Source: Micromonospora inositola (GTDB lineage: Bacteria; Actinomycetota; Actinomycetes; Mycobacteriales; Micromonosporaceae). From it: a stretch of 64,000 nt of DNA. Below are positions 5,827-15,700 of this stretch, piece after piece (the stretch's first letter is position 1; each line of letters opens with the position of its first letter). The notes under the pieces are model-generated. The model saw only the letters and a list, made by a program, of their open reading frames with translations. It was not told where the DNA came from and ran no database searches. The stretch is taken from assembly GCF_900090285.1 (NCBI RefSeq), contig NZ_LT607754.1, forward strand, positions 4,180,001 through 4,244,000, written 5' to 3'. A program made the position numbers and the translations under genes.

Positions 5827-8655
5827 TCAGGGCACGAATTGCGCGCACTTGGCTGTGGCGAGGATGGTGCTGCGGTCACCGGCCGACAGCAAGCCGTCGG
5901 TCACCCAGGAGCTGGTTAGGCTTTCCAGCTTCTTGAGCAGTTCGGTCTTGCTGCCATAGGGCGCGCCCGACCACAGCTCGTCCAGCAAGGAGACACCGTT
6001 GGCGCGTACGGGGTTCGCCACGCCGGAGTCACGCCCGCCGAACACCACGATCGGTTCGGAGCGCCGGAAGTAGACGTGTGTCGGGTCCTCGGTGCCCTCG
6101 TGGAACGGCGCGAGCTCGCGGCCGTCGAGAGTGAAGTGCAGCGGCTTTCCCTCGACCGGGGTCAGGCTCGGCAGCAGATCACCCGAGAGTGCGGCGTTGC
6201 GGTAGAGCCCGACCGACAGGTACGAGCGGCTGGCGTCCCGGACCGCGAGGTTGACCGGACCGTAGAAGAGTGACTGCAGCGACCGGTCGTCGAGGGCGGC
6301 CTCGGTCCGCACGGTGAAGGGGAGCGAGATCGTCACGACGTCGCCGCTGCGCCACGTCCGCGCCACCCGCAGGTACGTCCGGGGCACCGCGTCGAGCTTG
6401 AGCGCCTTGCCGTTGACCGCCACCGCGAAGCCGGGGCCGACCCACGCCGGCACCCGCACCATCAGGTCGAACGTGGCGTTCCCGGAGATCGTCAGCCGGG
6501 TGTCCTGCTCGACGGGGAAGGCGGTGGACTGCTCCACGATCACGCCCTTCGCCGCCCAGCGAAGTGTGCTGGCGACAAAGAGGTTGAGGTAGAGCGCCGA
6601 CCCGTCCCCGGCCGCGAAAAAGACCGAGTCCTGATACTTTGTCGCGCTTTCCATCCCCGTGCCCTCGCAGCAGGTCGTGCCCTGCTTCGGGGTGTAGTCG
6701 CGAACGTGCCCGGGGGTGAGCCCGATGAAGTACGTCGTGAGCGGCTTCTCCGCGTCGGCCTTGTCCTGCTTGGACCCCAGCACCTGGTTGAACAGCGCCC
6801 GCTCGTAGTACTCCATGTACTTGGGGTTCTGCTCATGGAAGAAGAGCATTCGGCTCAACTTGAGCATGTTGTGGGCGCAGCAGGTTTCTGCGTTGGTGTC
6901 GCTGATCGTGCCCGCGATGCGGCCGCTCACGCGCCAGAACTCTCCGGTGCTCGTGCCGCCGATCGAGTACATCCGCGCGGGGACCACCATGTTCCAGAAG
7001 CCCCTGGCCGCGGCGAGGTAGCGGTCCTCGCCGGTCTCATCGTGCAGCCGTACCAGCCCGGTGAGGATGGGGATGTGCTGGTTGGCGTGCAGCCCGTCGA
7101 GGATGTCCTGCGCTCCGGCGCAGCTGTCGATGAGCCGGTTGAGGTCGAAGAGCTTGGCCAGCGCGACGTGCTCGGCCTTGCCGGTGAGCGCGTGCAGGTC
7201 GCAGATGGCCTCGACGATGCCGCCGTACTCGCCGCTGGAGAAGATGCCCCACATCCGCTGCAGGGTCGCGGCGGGCAACTTCGACAGCCGCGAGTACATC
7301 CAGTCGCACATCCCCTCGGCCAGGTCGAGCGCCCGCAGGTCGCCGGTGGCCAGGTACGCGTCGAGCAGCCCACGCAGGATCTTGTGCGCCGTGTAGTACG
7401 GCGCCCAGACGACGAAGTAGTTGGACGCCGTCATGGTCTCGAGGGTGATGAACTGCGTCTCCGGGTATGCCGCGAGGAAGCCCGGGTGGCTGGGCCCGCC
7501 CCACGTGCGCAGCCAGGTGGCGTGCTGGGCGCGCCCCGAGAAGTCGTGCAGCACCTGCCCGTCGGGCTCGTCCAGGTCGTAGGAGGCGAGGTCACCCCGA
7601 CCGGCGGGCGCTGCGGACGCGGGCTGCGTCCGCAGCGCCGCCACCTCGGCGTCGGTGAGGGCCCGGGACCAGAGATTGACGTCGTCGAAGGCGCCGGCGT
7701 AGACCGGGTCGGGGTAGAGCGACTGGCCGAGCCAGTAGTTCCTGAGCTGACCGAGCTGGGCGGGGCCGAGCGTCATCGCGGTGTTGCGCCCGGCGACGAC
7801 GCCGTTGACGTAGAGGGTGGCGACCGTGTCGGCCAGGGTGAGCGCGACGTGGCTCCACTCGCCGACCGGCAGGGCGACGTTGGCGTTGATGCCCTGCTCC
7901 CGGCCGGCGCCCCCGGTGGTGATCGCGAACCGGGGCAGGCCGTTCTGGTTCCGCGCGGCCAGGTACATGTACCGAGTGGTGTCGTTGCCGAAGTCGAAGA
8001 TCCGCGCCCACGCCGCACCGTGGCTGGGCCTCACCCACGCCGCGAAGGTCAGCTCCGCCGCGCCGCCGAGCACCGTGGTGGGCAGCTGCGCGAACTCGTA
8101 CGACCCGCGCTGGCTCTCCACCGCCGTCCCGAACCGCCCAGGCACACTCCGCACCGAGGGCGACCGGTTGAGCGCCTGCCGGCACTCCACAAGGGCCCCG
8201 ATCATGGTCGAGATGTTGTCGGCGAACACCTGCTCACCCGTGCTGGCGTACGCCTGGCTGAGCATGGACAGGAAGTGCCCGGTGTAGTGGCCGCGCAGGT
8301 TGCCGTTGGCCTCGCCGTCCAGGCCCTCCCAGCCGCTCGGCGCGACCGCGCCGAGCGTGGGCAGTCCCGCGTTGACGCGGAACACCTGGAGTAGCCGGTT
8401 GACGTCGTAGCCCCGCGCGTAGTCGAGCATCAGCGCGCGCTTGTCCTCGAACAGGCCGGACGAGAGCGAGACGTCGGCGAGGGCGAAGGGGCGCAGCCGC
8501 CACGCCGCGGGGGCGGGGAGCGCGGCACCCGACGCCGCAGCGATGGCGCTTGCCGGGGCCGCCGCGGTCCCGGCGAGCGACGGCAGCAGCGGCAGGGCGC
8601 CGGCCAGCGCGGTGGCGCGGAGGAAGCCGCGCCGGTCCAGGGCAGGAGTGTTCAT
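5827..8655 (-). CDS. Secreted GH127 beta-L-arabinofuranosidase-like enzyme with embedded LamG domain
   Basis: A 942-residue protein exported by Tat (DRRGFLRATALAGALPLLP). The GH127 (DUF1680) alpha/alpha barrel begins near residue 50 (SSGLFEDKRALMLDYARGYD) and resumes near residue 395 (NYFVVWAPYYTAHKILRGLL). Between them, about 165-345, sits a LamG/concanavalin-like domain (AELTFAAWVRPSHG, VALPVGEWSHVALTL, FDDVNLWSRALTDAEV). In characterised GH127 enzymes a Zn-bound Cys is the nucleophile. The matching ligands here are E590 and C592 (ETCC) and C662-C663 (TTCCEGTG), so the site looks complete. Family members release beta-L-arabinofuranose from glycans; exact specificity is inferred. The start has GAGGAGGGG 6 nt upstream and lies 13 bp after the GH43-AbfB gene. 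Confidence 0.9.
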   Translation of the reverse strand: MNTPALDRRGFLRATALAGALPLLPSLAGTAAAPASAIAAASGAALPAPAAWRLRPFALADVSLSSGLFEDKRALMLDYARGYDVNRLLQVFRVNAGLPTLGAVAPSGWEGLDGEANGNLRGHYTGHFLSMLSQAYASTGEQVFADNISTMIGALVECRQALNRSPSVRSVPGRFGTAVESQRGSYEFAQLPTTVLGGAAELTFAAWVRPSHGAAWARIFDFGNDTTRYMYLAARNQNGLPRFAITTGGAGREQGINANVALPVGEWSHVALTLADTVATLYVNGVVAGRNTAMTLGPAQLGQLRNYWLGQSLYPDPVYAGAFDDVNLWSRALTDAEVAALRTQPASAAPAGRGDLASYDLDEPDGQVLHDFSGRAQHATWLRTWGGPSHPGFLAAYPETQFITLETMTASNYFVVWAPYYTAHKILRGLLDAYLATGDLRALDLAEGMCDWMYSRLSKLPAATLQRMWGIFSSGEYGGIVEAICDLHALTGKAEHVALAKLFDLNRLIDSCAGAQDILDGLHANQHIPILTGLVRLHDETGEDRYLAAARGFWNMVVPARMYSIGGTSTGEFWRVSGRIAGTISDTNAETCCAHNMLKLSRMLFFHEQNPKYMEYYERALFNQVLGSKQDKADAEKPLTTYFIGLTPGHVRDYTPKQGTTCCEGTGMESATKYQDSVFFAAGDGSALYLNLFVASTLRWAAKGVIVEQSTAFPVEQDTRLTISGNATFDLMVRVPAWVGPGFAVAVNGKALKLDAVPRTYLRVARTWRSGDVVTISLPFTVRTEAALDDRSLQSLFYGPVNLAVRDASRSYLSVGLYRNAALSGDLLPSLTPVEGKPLHFTLDGRELAPFHEGTEDPTHVYFRRSEPIVVFGGRDSGVANPVRANGVSLLDELWSGAPYGSKTELLKKLESLTSSWVTDGLLSAGDRSTILATAKCAQFVP

Positions 8656-8668
8656 GCCGTTCCCCTCC

Positions 8669-10138
8669 TCAGCTCAGCCAGAACGTCGACTTCGAGCCGG
8701 ACGGCTTGCCGACCGTGAGGGCGCCCTTGTCGTGGCGGACGTAGACGCCGGGCCGATCGGACAACTCGAGGGAGATTCCGTCGTTGTTCGCCAGGCCCGG
8801 CAGCCTGCGGAAACTGGCCTGCGCGGCGAACCCGCTCCCGTCCTCGGCCGGATCGATCCGGAGGCTCGTGCCGTCCACCCGCCAGTAGCGGTCGGGGAAG
8901 TTCACCGACTGGATCGAGACGGTGCCCTCGCCGGCCGGCCCGGGCACGAACCGGAACTGGGAGTCGGCGAGTTCCCGCACGTCGGGGTCGACGCGCAGCA
9001 GGTACGCGTAGTGGCGGACGAACGCGGACGGGGCGTCCGCCGGCGACAGCCGCAGGACGGGTCCGCCCTTGCCAACCGGCACCCCGAATAGGGGAGTGCC
9101 GTCCTCGTGCCAGTAGAGCCGCTGGACGCGGGCGTGCCGGTTCGGGTCGTAGAGCGGGTCGCCGACGATGTCCCGGTAGTCCCGGTCGTGGTAGACGAGC
9201 AAGTCCGTTTCGCCGTCCTCGGCGACGGTGAAGTTGTTGTGGCCCGGGCCGTACTGGCCGGTCTGCTCGTTTGTGGTGAACACGGGGTCCGGGCTCTTGC
9301 TCCAGGTGGCCGGGTCGAGCAGGTTGGCGCGGGCGTCCGCGGTGAGCAACCCCATGCAGTAGCGGGGGTCGGTGGCGCTGGCCGAGAAGGTGACGAAGAT
9401 CCGGCCGTTGCGCGTGATCACCGCCGGTCCCTCGTTGACCCGGAAGCCCTGGACCTCCCACGCTTTCGTCGGCGTGGCGATCCGGGCCGGTGTGCCGATG
9501 ATGGTGAACGGCGAGGTCATCCGGGCGATGTAGAGGCTGCTGTTGACGTTGATCTCCGGCTCGCTCTGCGCCCAGACGAGGTAGCGCTGCCCGTCGTGCT
9601 CGAAGGTGGTGGCGTCGAGCGCGAAGCTGTCCCACGGCGTGATGATCTGGCGCGGTGACGACCAGCCGCTGACGTCGCGGGGGTCGGCGGCGATCGACTC
9701 CATGACGTACATCCGGATCCGGAAGACGTCGTCGGAGTCGCCGGCCGCGAAGTAGAGATACCAGCGGCCGTCGATCCGGTGCAGCTCCGGCGCCCAGATG
9801 TGGCCGCCCATCTTCCCGCTGGCCGGACGACGCCACACCACCGTCTCCGCGGCGCTGCCCAGCCCTTCAATCGTCGGCGAGGCGCGGACGATGAGCCGGT
9901 CGTACTCCGGGACGGAAGCGGTGAAGTAGTAGAGGCCGTCGGTGCGCGGCGTGACGAACGGGTCGGCCCGCTGCCAGACGAGGGGGCTGGTGGTCGGGGC
10001 GCCGTAGATGTCGGCGTCCGTGGGCGTGGGCGGGGGCGTTGCCCAAGCATCCTCGCCGACGGCGGGCAGGATTAGCCCAGTCGCCGCCACGCCGAGGCCG
10101 CCGCGCAGGAGAGTACGTCGGGTGAGGTGCATGCTCAT
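8669..10138 (-). CDS. Secreted GH43 arabinosidase with C-terminal AbfB (CBM42) domain
   Basis: A 489-residue Tat-exported protein (LTRRTLLRGGLGVAATGL). The five-bladed GH43 propeller covers about residues 45-340 and has the family triad: Asp base in RADPFV, Asp modulator in ALDATTFEHDGQRYLVW, and Glu acid in NEGPAVITRNG. The last 135 residues (SAFVRHYAYLLRVD, NFPDRYWRVDG, GVYVRHDKGAL) form an AbfB beta-trefoil, which binds arabinofuranose side chains. The likely job is cutting arabinofuranosyl units from arabinan or arabinoxylan outside the cell. ATG 10138 has AGGAG 7 nt upstream; an ATG two codons later is possible. The gene starts 9 bp after the GH51 stop, clearly in the same operon. Confidence 0.92.
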   Translation of the reverse strand: MSMHLTRRTLLRGGLGVAATGLILPAVGEDAWATPPPTPTDADIYGAPTTSPLVWQRADPFVTPRTDGLYYFTASVPEYDRLIVRASPTIEGLGSAAETVVWRRPASGKMGGHIWAPELHRIDGRWYLYFAAGDSDDVFRIRMYVMESIAADPRDVSGWSSPRQIITPWDSFALDATTFEHDGQRYLVWAQSEPEINVNSSLYIARMTSPFTIIGTPARIATPTKAWEVQGFRVNEGPAVITRNGRIFVTFSASATDPRYCMGLLTADARANLLDPATWSKSPDPVFTTNEQTGQYGPGHNNFTVAEDGETDLLVYHDRDYRDIVGDPLYDPNRHARVQRLYWHEDGTPLFGVPVGKGGPVLRLSPADAPSAFVRHYAYLLRVDPDVRELADSQFRFVPGPAGEGTVSIQSVNFPDRYWRVDGTSLRIDPAEDGSGFAAQASFRRLPGLANNDGISLELSDRPGVYVRHDKGALTVGKPSGSKSTFWLS

Positions 10139-10147
10139 CTGCGGCTC

Positions 10148-12691
10148 CTACCTGGTCTGCACTCGGATGAAGGTCACCGAGTTGGGCTCGAAGATCCGGG
10201 TGAAGGTGGTCGCGACGCCCTTGATCGTGCTGGTCACCGGCTTGATCGGCTGCGCCGTGCGGGTGTTGAGCTGCTGCGGGTCACCGCTGATGACGGTCAT
10301 TTGCGCCTTGTCCATCACCCGCACGCCGGCCCCGAGGTTGATCGTGGTGCGAGCCGGGGCATCCTGGGCGTTGACGACCTTGATGATCAGCTGCTTGGCC
10401 GCGACGTCGCGGGTGACGACCTGGGCGAAGGGCTCGGTGACGGCGTTGTCGTCGAAGCTGCCCCACACCTGCCCGTCGAGCAGCAGGGTGACCTTGGTGT
10501 CGCGGATCTGGATCTTGACGTCGTACGTGCGGCCGGTCTCGATGGTGTTGGGCTTGGCGATCAGCGTGGTCTTGCCGCCGTTGACAGCCTTCTCCACCGC
10601 GCCCTGGGTGTTGTTCCAGCCGCCGAGGTTCCACCAGTAGTAGTTGCCGGAGTCCTTCACCCCGAAGCCGACCAGGAAGCCCTCGGCACCGGAGAGCTTG
10701 GTCGCCTTGACGCTGAGGTCGTAGTCGCGCCAGCTCTCGTCACCCGCCTCAACCATGGTGTTCTCCGCCCCCGTGTCGGACTGGACGTAGGCGCCGTCCA
10801 CGACCGACCAGACGCCGCGGCCTGCGATCGGCGTCCACCGGTCGGCTCCGTTGGAGAGGTCGTCGCTGAAGAGCGTTGTGCCGTCGGCCGAGGTGACCGC
10901 CACGTCGTCGTACCTGGCCGCGGTCCGCCACGTGGACAGGCCGACCGCGCCGGTGACGGGTTCGGGTTCCTTTACCGCGCCGCTGGAGGTGCTCGGCACG
11001 ACCTGGTCACCGACGTTGGTCATGAACAGCTTCTGCACCTCGTAGTTGGCCGAGCCCCAGGACTGGTCGTTGTCGAACCAGATCAGGTCCGGCCGCCATT
11101 GGACATAGTCGATGTTGGCGAGCAGCGGCGCGTAGGACGCCATCGTCACTACATCGGCGTTGCGCTCCAGGCCGGTCAGGTACGCGCCCTCGGCGAGCGC
11201 GTTGGAGAGCTTGTTGTCCCACGACGCGTACTCGCCCAGCCACACCTTGGCGCCGGAGCGGTCGTAGCTGTCGTAGCGCTTGTTGTTCTGCAGGAACCAG
11301 CTCGGGTCGTTGTAGTAGTGCTCGTCGACCATCTCCACGCCGTTGGCCCGGTTGAGCTCCCAGGCCCGGTCGAACGTCGTCCCCATGTCGTCCGGGCCGG
11401 AGTTGCTGATCACGATGATGTCCGGGTACTTCGCCGCGATGGCGTCGCGGAACTTCACGAAGCGGGCCATGAAGGCGTCGGGCAGGTTCTCCTCGTTGCC
11501 GACCTCGATGCGGTCGAGGCCGAACGGTGCGGGGTGACCCATCGCCGCGCGCTTGGCACCCCAGGTCGAGGTGACCGGGCCGTTGGCGAACTCGATGAGG
11601 TCGAGGGTGTCCTGGATGTGCCGCTGCAGCAGCGCTTCGTCGTCGACGGCCCGGTTCTGCCCGCAGCCGGTGACGAGCGCCGGCACCACCGGCACCGGCT
11701 TGGCGCCGATGTCCTCGGCGAACTGGAAGTACTCGTAGTAGCCCAGGCCGTACGACTGGTTGTAGCCCCAGAAGTTGGCGTTGGTGGCACGCTCCTCGAC
11801 CGGCCCGATCGTGTCCTTCCACTGGTAGGCGCGGGCGCGCTGGTACCCGCTGGCGGCGTCGTAGCCGTACATGCTGCCGGTGTTGACGATGCACCCGCCG
11901 GGGAAGCGCACGAAGCCCGGGCGCAGGGCGGCGATCTTCTCGGCGAGGTCCTTGCGCAGGCCGTTGGGGCGTCCCTTGAACGTGTCGCGGGGGAGGAGCG
12001 AGACCATGTCGAGGCGCAGGGTGCCGTCGCCGCCGGCCTCCACCGCCAGGCGGGCTGCGTCGGTCGTGCCGGTGGCCACGAACGTGCCGGTGTACCTGCG
12101 CCAAGTGTCGCCCTGGGCCGCGAGCTGGACCGGCGCGGCGTACGTCGTGCCGGCCTGGTTGCGCAGGGTGACGGTCAACGAGGTGCCGCCTGCGGCGTCG
12201 GTGCGGGCCCAGACCGAGAAGTCGTAGGTCTTGCCGGCCTCGATCGCAATACCGGTGTTGTAACCCGAGTTCAGTACGCCGTAGGTGCCGGCACCGGCGT
12301 TGTTCAGCGTCAGCTTGAGGTAGGTGCGGTTGCGCTCGTTGAGGCGGGCGTCGTCGTTGACGGTGGCGACGGTGCCGCTACCGCCGGAGGAGGAGACGGC
12401 GCTCCAGGACGTGAGGCCGGTGTCGGAGCGGTTGTCGACCGGAAGGTACTCGAAGGAGCGGTTCTGGACGAGTTCGGCGTAGAGGCCGCCGTCGGCGGCG
12501 CGGTTGATGTCTTCGAAGAAGACGCCGTACATGGCACGGTCGATGGCGGGGCCGCTGCCCTGGGCGTCGACGTTGATCGTGTAGTCGAGCGCGGTCGGTG
12601 TGTCGGCACCGAGCGCGGGGGCGCCGGCGTACTGCGCCGCCGTGCCAACGACACCGGTGACCAGGCCCGCGACGAGGCGGTGGGTGCGCAT
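10148..12691 (-). CDS. Secreted GH51 alpha-L-arabinofuranosidase with CBM and embedded jelly-roll domain
   Basis: An 847-residue exported protein (signal MRTHRLVAGLVTGVVGTAAQ). A short catalytic-core start (MYGVFFEDINRAADGGLYAE) is followed by a carbohydrate-binding module at about 95-235. The TIM barrel then runs from FVRFPGGCIVN with acid/base E400 (EVGNEEN) and nucleophile E487 (WLGEYAS). The C-terminal beta domain is split by a concanavalin-like insert at about 590-760 (LFSDDLSNGADRWTP, GFLVGFGVKDSGNYYWWN) and closes with the core strand FTRIFEPNSVTFIRV. GH51 enzymes remove alpha-L-arabinofuranose from arabinan and arabinoxylan oligomers. Most are cytoplasmic; this one is secreted, fitting its neighbours. 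ATG 12691 follows AGGGAGG. Confidence 0.93.
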   Translation of the reverse strand: MRTHRLVAGLVTGVVGTAAQYAGAPALGADTPTALDYTINVDAQGSGPAIDRAMYGVFFEDINRAADGGLYAELVQNRSFEYLPVDNRSDTGLTSWSAVSSSGGSGTVATVNDDARLNERNRTYLKLTLNNAGAGTYGVLNSGYNTGIAIEAGKTYDFSVWARTDAAGGTSLTVTLRNQAGTTYAAPVQLAAQGDTWRRYTGTFVATGTTDAARLAVEAGGDGTLRLDMVSLLPRDTFKGRPNGLRKDLAEKIAALRPGFVRFPGGCIVNTGSMYGYDAASGYQRARAYQWKDTIGPVEERATNANFWGYNQSYGLGYYEYFQFAEDIGAKPVPVVPALVTGCGQNRAVDDEALLQRHIQDTLDLIEFANGPVTSTWGAKRAAMGHPAPFGLDRIEVGNEENLPDAFMARFVKFRDAIAAKYPDIIVISNSGPDDMGTTFDRAWELNRANGVEMVDEHYYNDPSWFLQNNKRYDSYDRSGAKVWLGEYASWDNKLSNALAEGAYLTGLERNADVVTMASYAPLLANIDYVQWRPDLIWFDNDQSWGSANYEVQKLFMTNVGDQVVPSTSSGAVKEPEPVTGAVGLSTWRTAARYDDVAVTSADGTTLFSDDLSNGADRWTPIAGRGVWSVVDGAYVQSDTGAENTMVEAGDESWRDYDLSVKATKLSGAEGFLVGFGVKDSGNYYWWNLGGWNNTQGAVEKAVNGGKTTLIAKPNTIETGRTYDVKIQIRDTKVTLLLDGQVWGSFDDNAVTEPFAQVVTRDVAAKQLIIKVVNAQDAPARTTINLGAGVRVMDKAQMTVISGDPQQLNTRTAQPIKPVTSTIKGVATTFTRIFEPNSVTFIRVQTR

Positions 12692-12734
12692 GGGTGATGG
12701 GCCTCCCTGTCCTGGGGTGGTGGTGAGTACCGGA

Positions 12735-12774
12735 GGGGGCGGACGCCCCGGAGATCGCGGTGACGTCCGCCCCC
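12735..12774 (-). terminator. Strong stem-loop between two glycosidase genes
   Basis: GGGGGCGGACG (12735-12745) pairs perfectly with CGTCCGCCCCC (12764-12774), with an 18-nt loop. It lies 6 bp after the stop of the 1348-residue GH43 gene and about 45 bp before the GH51 start. It could be an intrinsic terminator or a partial attenuator and mRNA stabiliser that lowers expression of the downstream hydrolases. Confidence 0.6.
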
Positions 12775-12780
12775 GGAGAG

Positions 12781-15700
12781 TCAGTGCGCCAGCGGCGGTA
12801 CGCTCTCGAGCGTCGGGACGACCTTGGCGATCGTGCCGTCGGCGTTGAACCGCAGGCGGTCGATGGTCACCTCACGGTGCGTCCCGTCGCCGCCGGGTAT
12901 GCCGAACCGGTGGTAGGCGATGTACCAGTCGTCGGTGCCCGGCACCTGGATCATGCTGTGGTGCCCGGTGCCGAGGATGCCGAGGCTGACGTCCTTGGTG
13001 AGGATCTCGCCCCGGTTGACCAGCCCGTCGGCCATCGGGCTCGTGGCGGTGGCGTAGCCGACGCGGTAGTTCTCGCTGCCGGTGTCGTCGATGGACCAGC
13101 TGAGGTGGTACGTGTCGCCCCGCTTGGCCATGAAGAGGCCCTCGCGGAAGCCGGTCAGGCCGGTGATCCGCTTGACCTTCGTGGCGTCGAACGACGTCAT
13201 GTCCTGGTTCAGCGGCACGACGTACGCGTTGCCGTTGCCCCAGTAGAGGTAGCTGTGGCCGTCGTCGTCGGTGAAGACCGCGGGGTCGATCGCCTGACCA
13301 CCGTCGGGGTTGGCGGCGACGAGCGGCTTGCCGAGCGCGTCGACGAACGGGCCGGTGGGGGAGTCGGCGACGGCCACCCCGATCTTGGCGTCGGCGCAGA
13401 AGTAGAGGTAGTACCGGCCGTCCTTCTCGATCGCGGCCGGCGCCCAGGCCCGCCCGTCCGCCCAGGCCACGTCCGGGCCGAGGTCGAGGATGGTGGGATG
13501 CTCGGTCCAGTGGACCAGGTCCTTGCTCGACCAGGTCTTGAAGGTCGTGCTGGACCAGCCCGGGTAGCCATCGGTGGTGGCGTAGATGTAGTAGGTGTCG
13601 CCGAAGCGCACAATATTGGGGTCGGCGTTGTAGCCGGGCAGGACCGGGCTGTTCATGACAACCGCCTTGACGGTCCAGGCGCGGCTGCTGCCGTCGGCGC
13701 CCGTCAAGGTGTAGGTGACCGGTCGCGTGAAGTCCTGGACGGACTTGTCGGCGGGGCTGACCTGGGCGTCGTCGCTGATCGCGAACTCGGGTGCGAGAGC
13801 GGTCAGGTCGGTGCCCGGCTTGACCGGCAGGGTGACGGTGTTCGTGTCGCCGTTGATGATGGCCGGGACCTTGAGCGCGTCCAGTTTCACCGCGCCGATG
13901 GCGGTCTCGTTTCCGGGCAGGGCGAGCACCCCACTGGCCGACAGGCCCCGGTTCCACAGGGTGAAGCTGCGCATCCGGCCCTTGAAGTAGCGGTCGGCGG
14001 TGTAGAGGGAGCGGCCCAGGTAGTTGGCCGTGGTGATGCCGCCACCGAGGTCACCCGGCTTGTTCGTGACGCCGGTGTTGCGTGCCACCTCGACGCCGTT
14101 GTCGTAGAGGCGGCCTACCCCGCCGGAGAGCGTCCAGGTGATGGTGTGCCAGCTGCCCCGGCTCAGGTCGCGTCCGGTGCCGATGTTCTGCTCGGTCGAC
14201 CAGTTCCCGGTCGCGATGGCGGTGCGGTAGGAGTTGCCGGTGGCGAACAGGTAGCCGTTGCCGGCGCCGTTCGTGGTGTTGCCCAGGCCCCAGATGAAGT
14301 ACGGCGTTTCCTGTGCCGGGTCGATCCACACCTGGGCGGAGACGCTCACGTCGGACAGGCCGGTCAGCAGGTTGTCCGGCAGGTCGACGTAGCCGTCGGT
14401 GCCGTCGAAGGTCATCGCGTCGCTGCTCCGGGTGACCCCGCCGTGGATGGTGGCGTCTCGGCCGTTGCCGGAGCTGTCGGCCACCGTCGTGCCGATGCCG
14501 CCGACGAGGTGGTAGTCCGCGATTATGCCCTTCCTGGTCGTCGGTGCCGGCGAGGGGCCCTGGCGGAGGCGGTCGAGCTCGGCCTTCGTGACCGGCAGGA
14601 CGGTGCCGTGCCGCGGGTGGGCCGGCAGGTCGTAGCCGGTCGACATGGTGAACTGCCCGCCGTCGAGGTCGGTGGTCTCGAACGGCAGGTAGCCACGCCC
14701 GCCGAACTCGTCGATGAACAGGTACCACTTGTCCTCGGTGTTGCTCTTGAAGATCGTCGGACCCTCGCCCTGGGAGATGCCGGCGGTGGTGTCCGTCGCC
14801 TTGCCGATGCAGTCCTGGACGAAGTCCCAGCTCGTGCTGCGCAGTTGGGTCGACTTCTGCTCCAGGATGAACTTGCTGCACGGGGTGCTGGAGGTGTTGT
14901 TCCGCTCGTCCTTGGTGAAGCGGTAGTAGGTGCCGCCGTGTTTGATCACGGTCGAGTCGATCACCGAGTAGCCGGGGTCGATCCACACCTTGGGCTCGCT
15001 GAAGGTGCGGAAGTCGCGGGTCGTCGCGTACAGCATGCGGTTGTAGGTGTTGCCGGTGTGGGCGGTGTCCTGCGGTGCGTAGAGCTTGGCGGCCCAGAAC
15101 ACGACGTAGGCGCCGATGGTGTCGTCGTAGTACGCCTCCGGGGCCCAGGTATTGCCGGCGGTGTCGGGGGAGACGCGCACATGACGCTGCTGCGACCAGT
15201 TCACCAGGTCGGTCGACTCCCACACCTCGATGTACCTGCTGCCGGTGCGCTGGCTGGCGTCCCAGTCACCGTTGCCGTAGATCTTGAGGTCGGTGGCGAT
15301 GAGGTAGAACTTGTCGCCCTCGGGGCTGCGGATGATGAACGGGTCGCGCACGCCCTCGTCGCCTGCACCGGAGGTGAGGACGGGGCGGCCGCCGTTGAGT
15401 TCGTCGTACTTGAGCGGGTCGTTCCCGCGGCTTGCCGCGAAGTAGATCTGCTCGCCGTCAGCGCTGCCCTCACCGGTGAAGTAGGCGAAGGCGTAGCCCT
15501 CGAGGGGGTCCTTCTTTGGCAGCGGGAGGACGGTCAGGGTGAAATTGCGTACGCCGCTGGCCGCACCCTTGGTCGCGCGTACGCTGAGGCGGGCCTTGAC
15601 CGCGCTCGACCCGTACGGCGGCCGGGTCACCTCACCGGTGCTGCTGACGATGGAGGAGCCCTTGGCGGTCCAGCTGAGGGTGACGTCGCGGGCTCCTCTG

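Noticed and set aside
10127..12697. Long plus-strand frame opposite the GH51 gene
   Set aside because: Shadow frame caused by GC-rich third positions; no start signal and no recognisable protein features.
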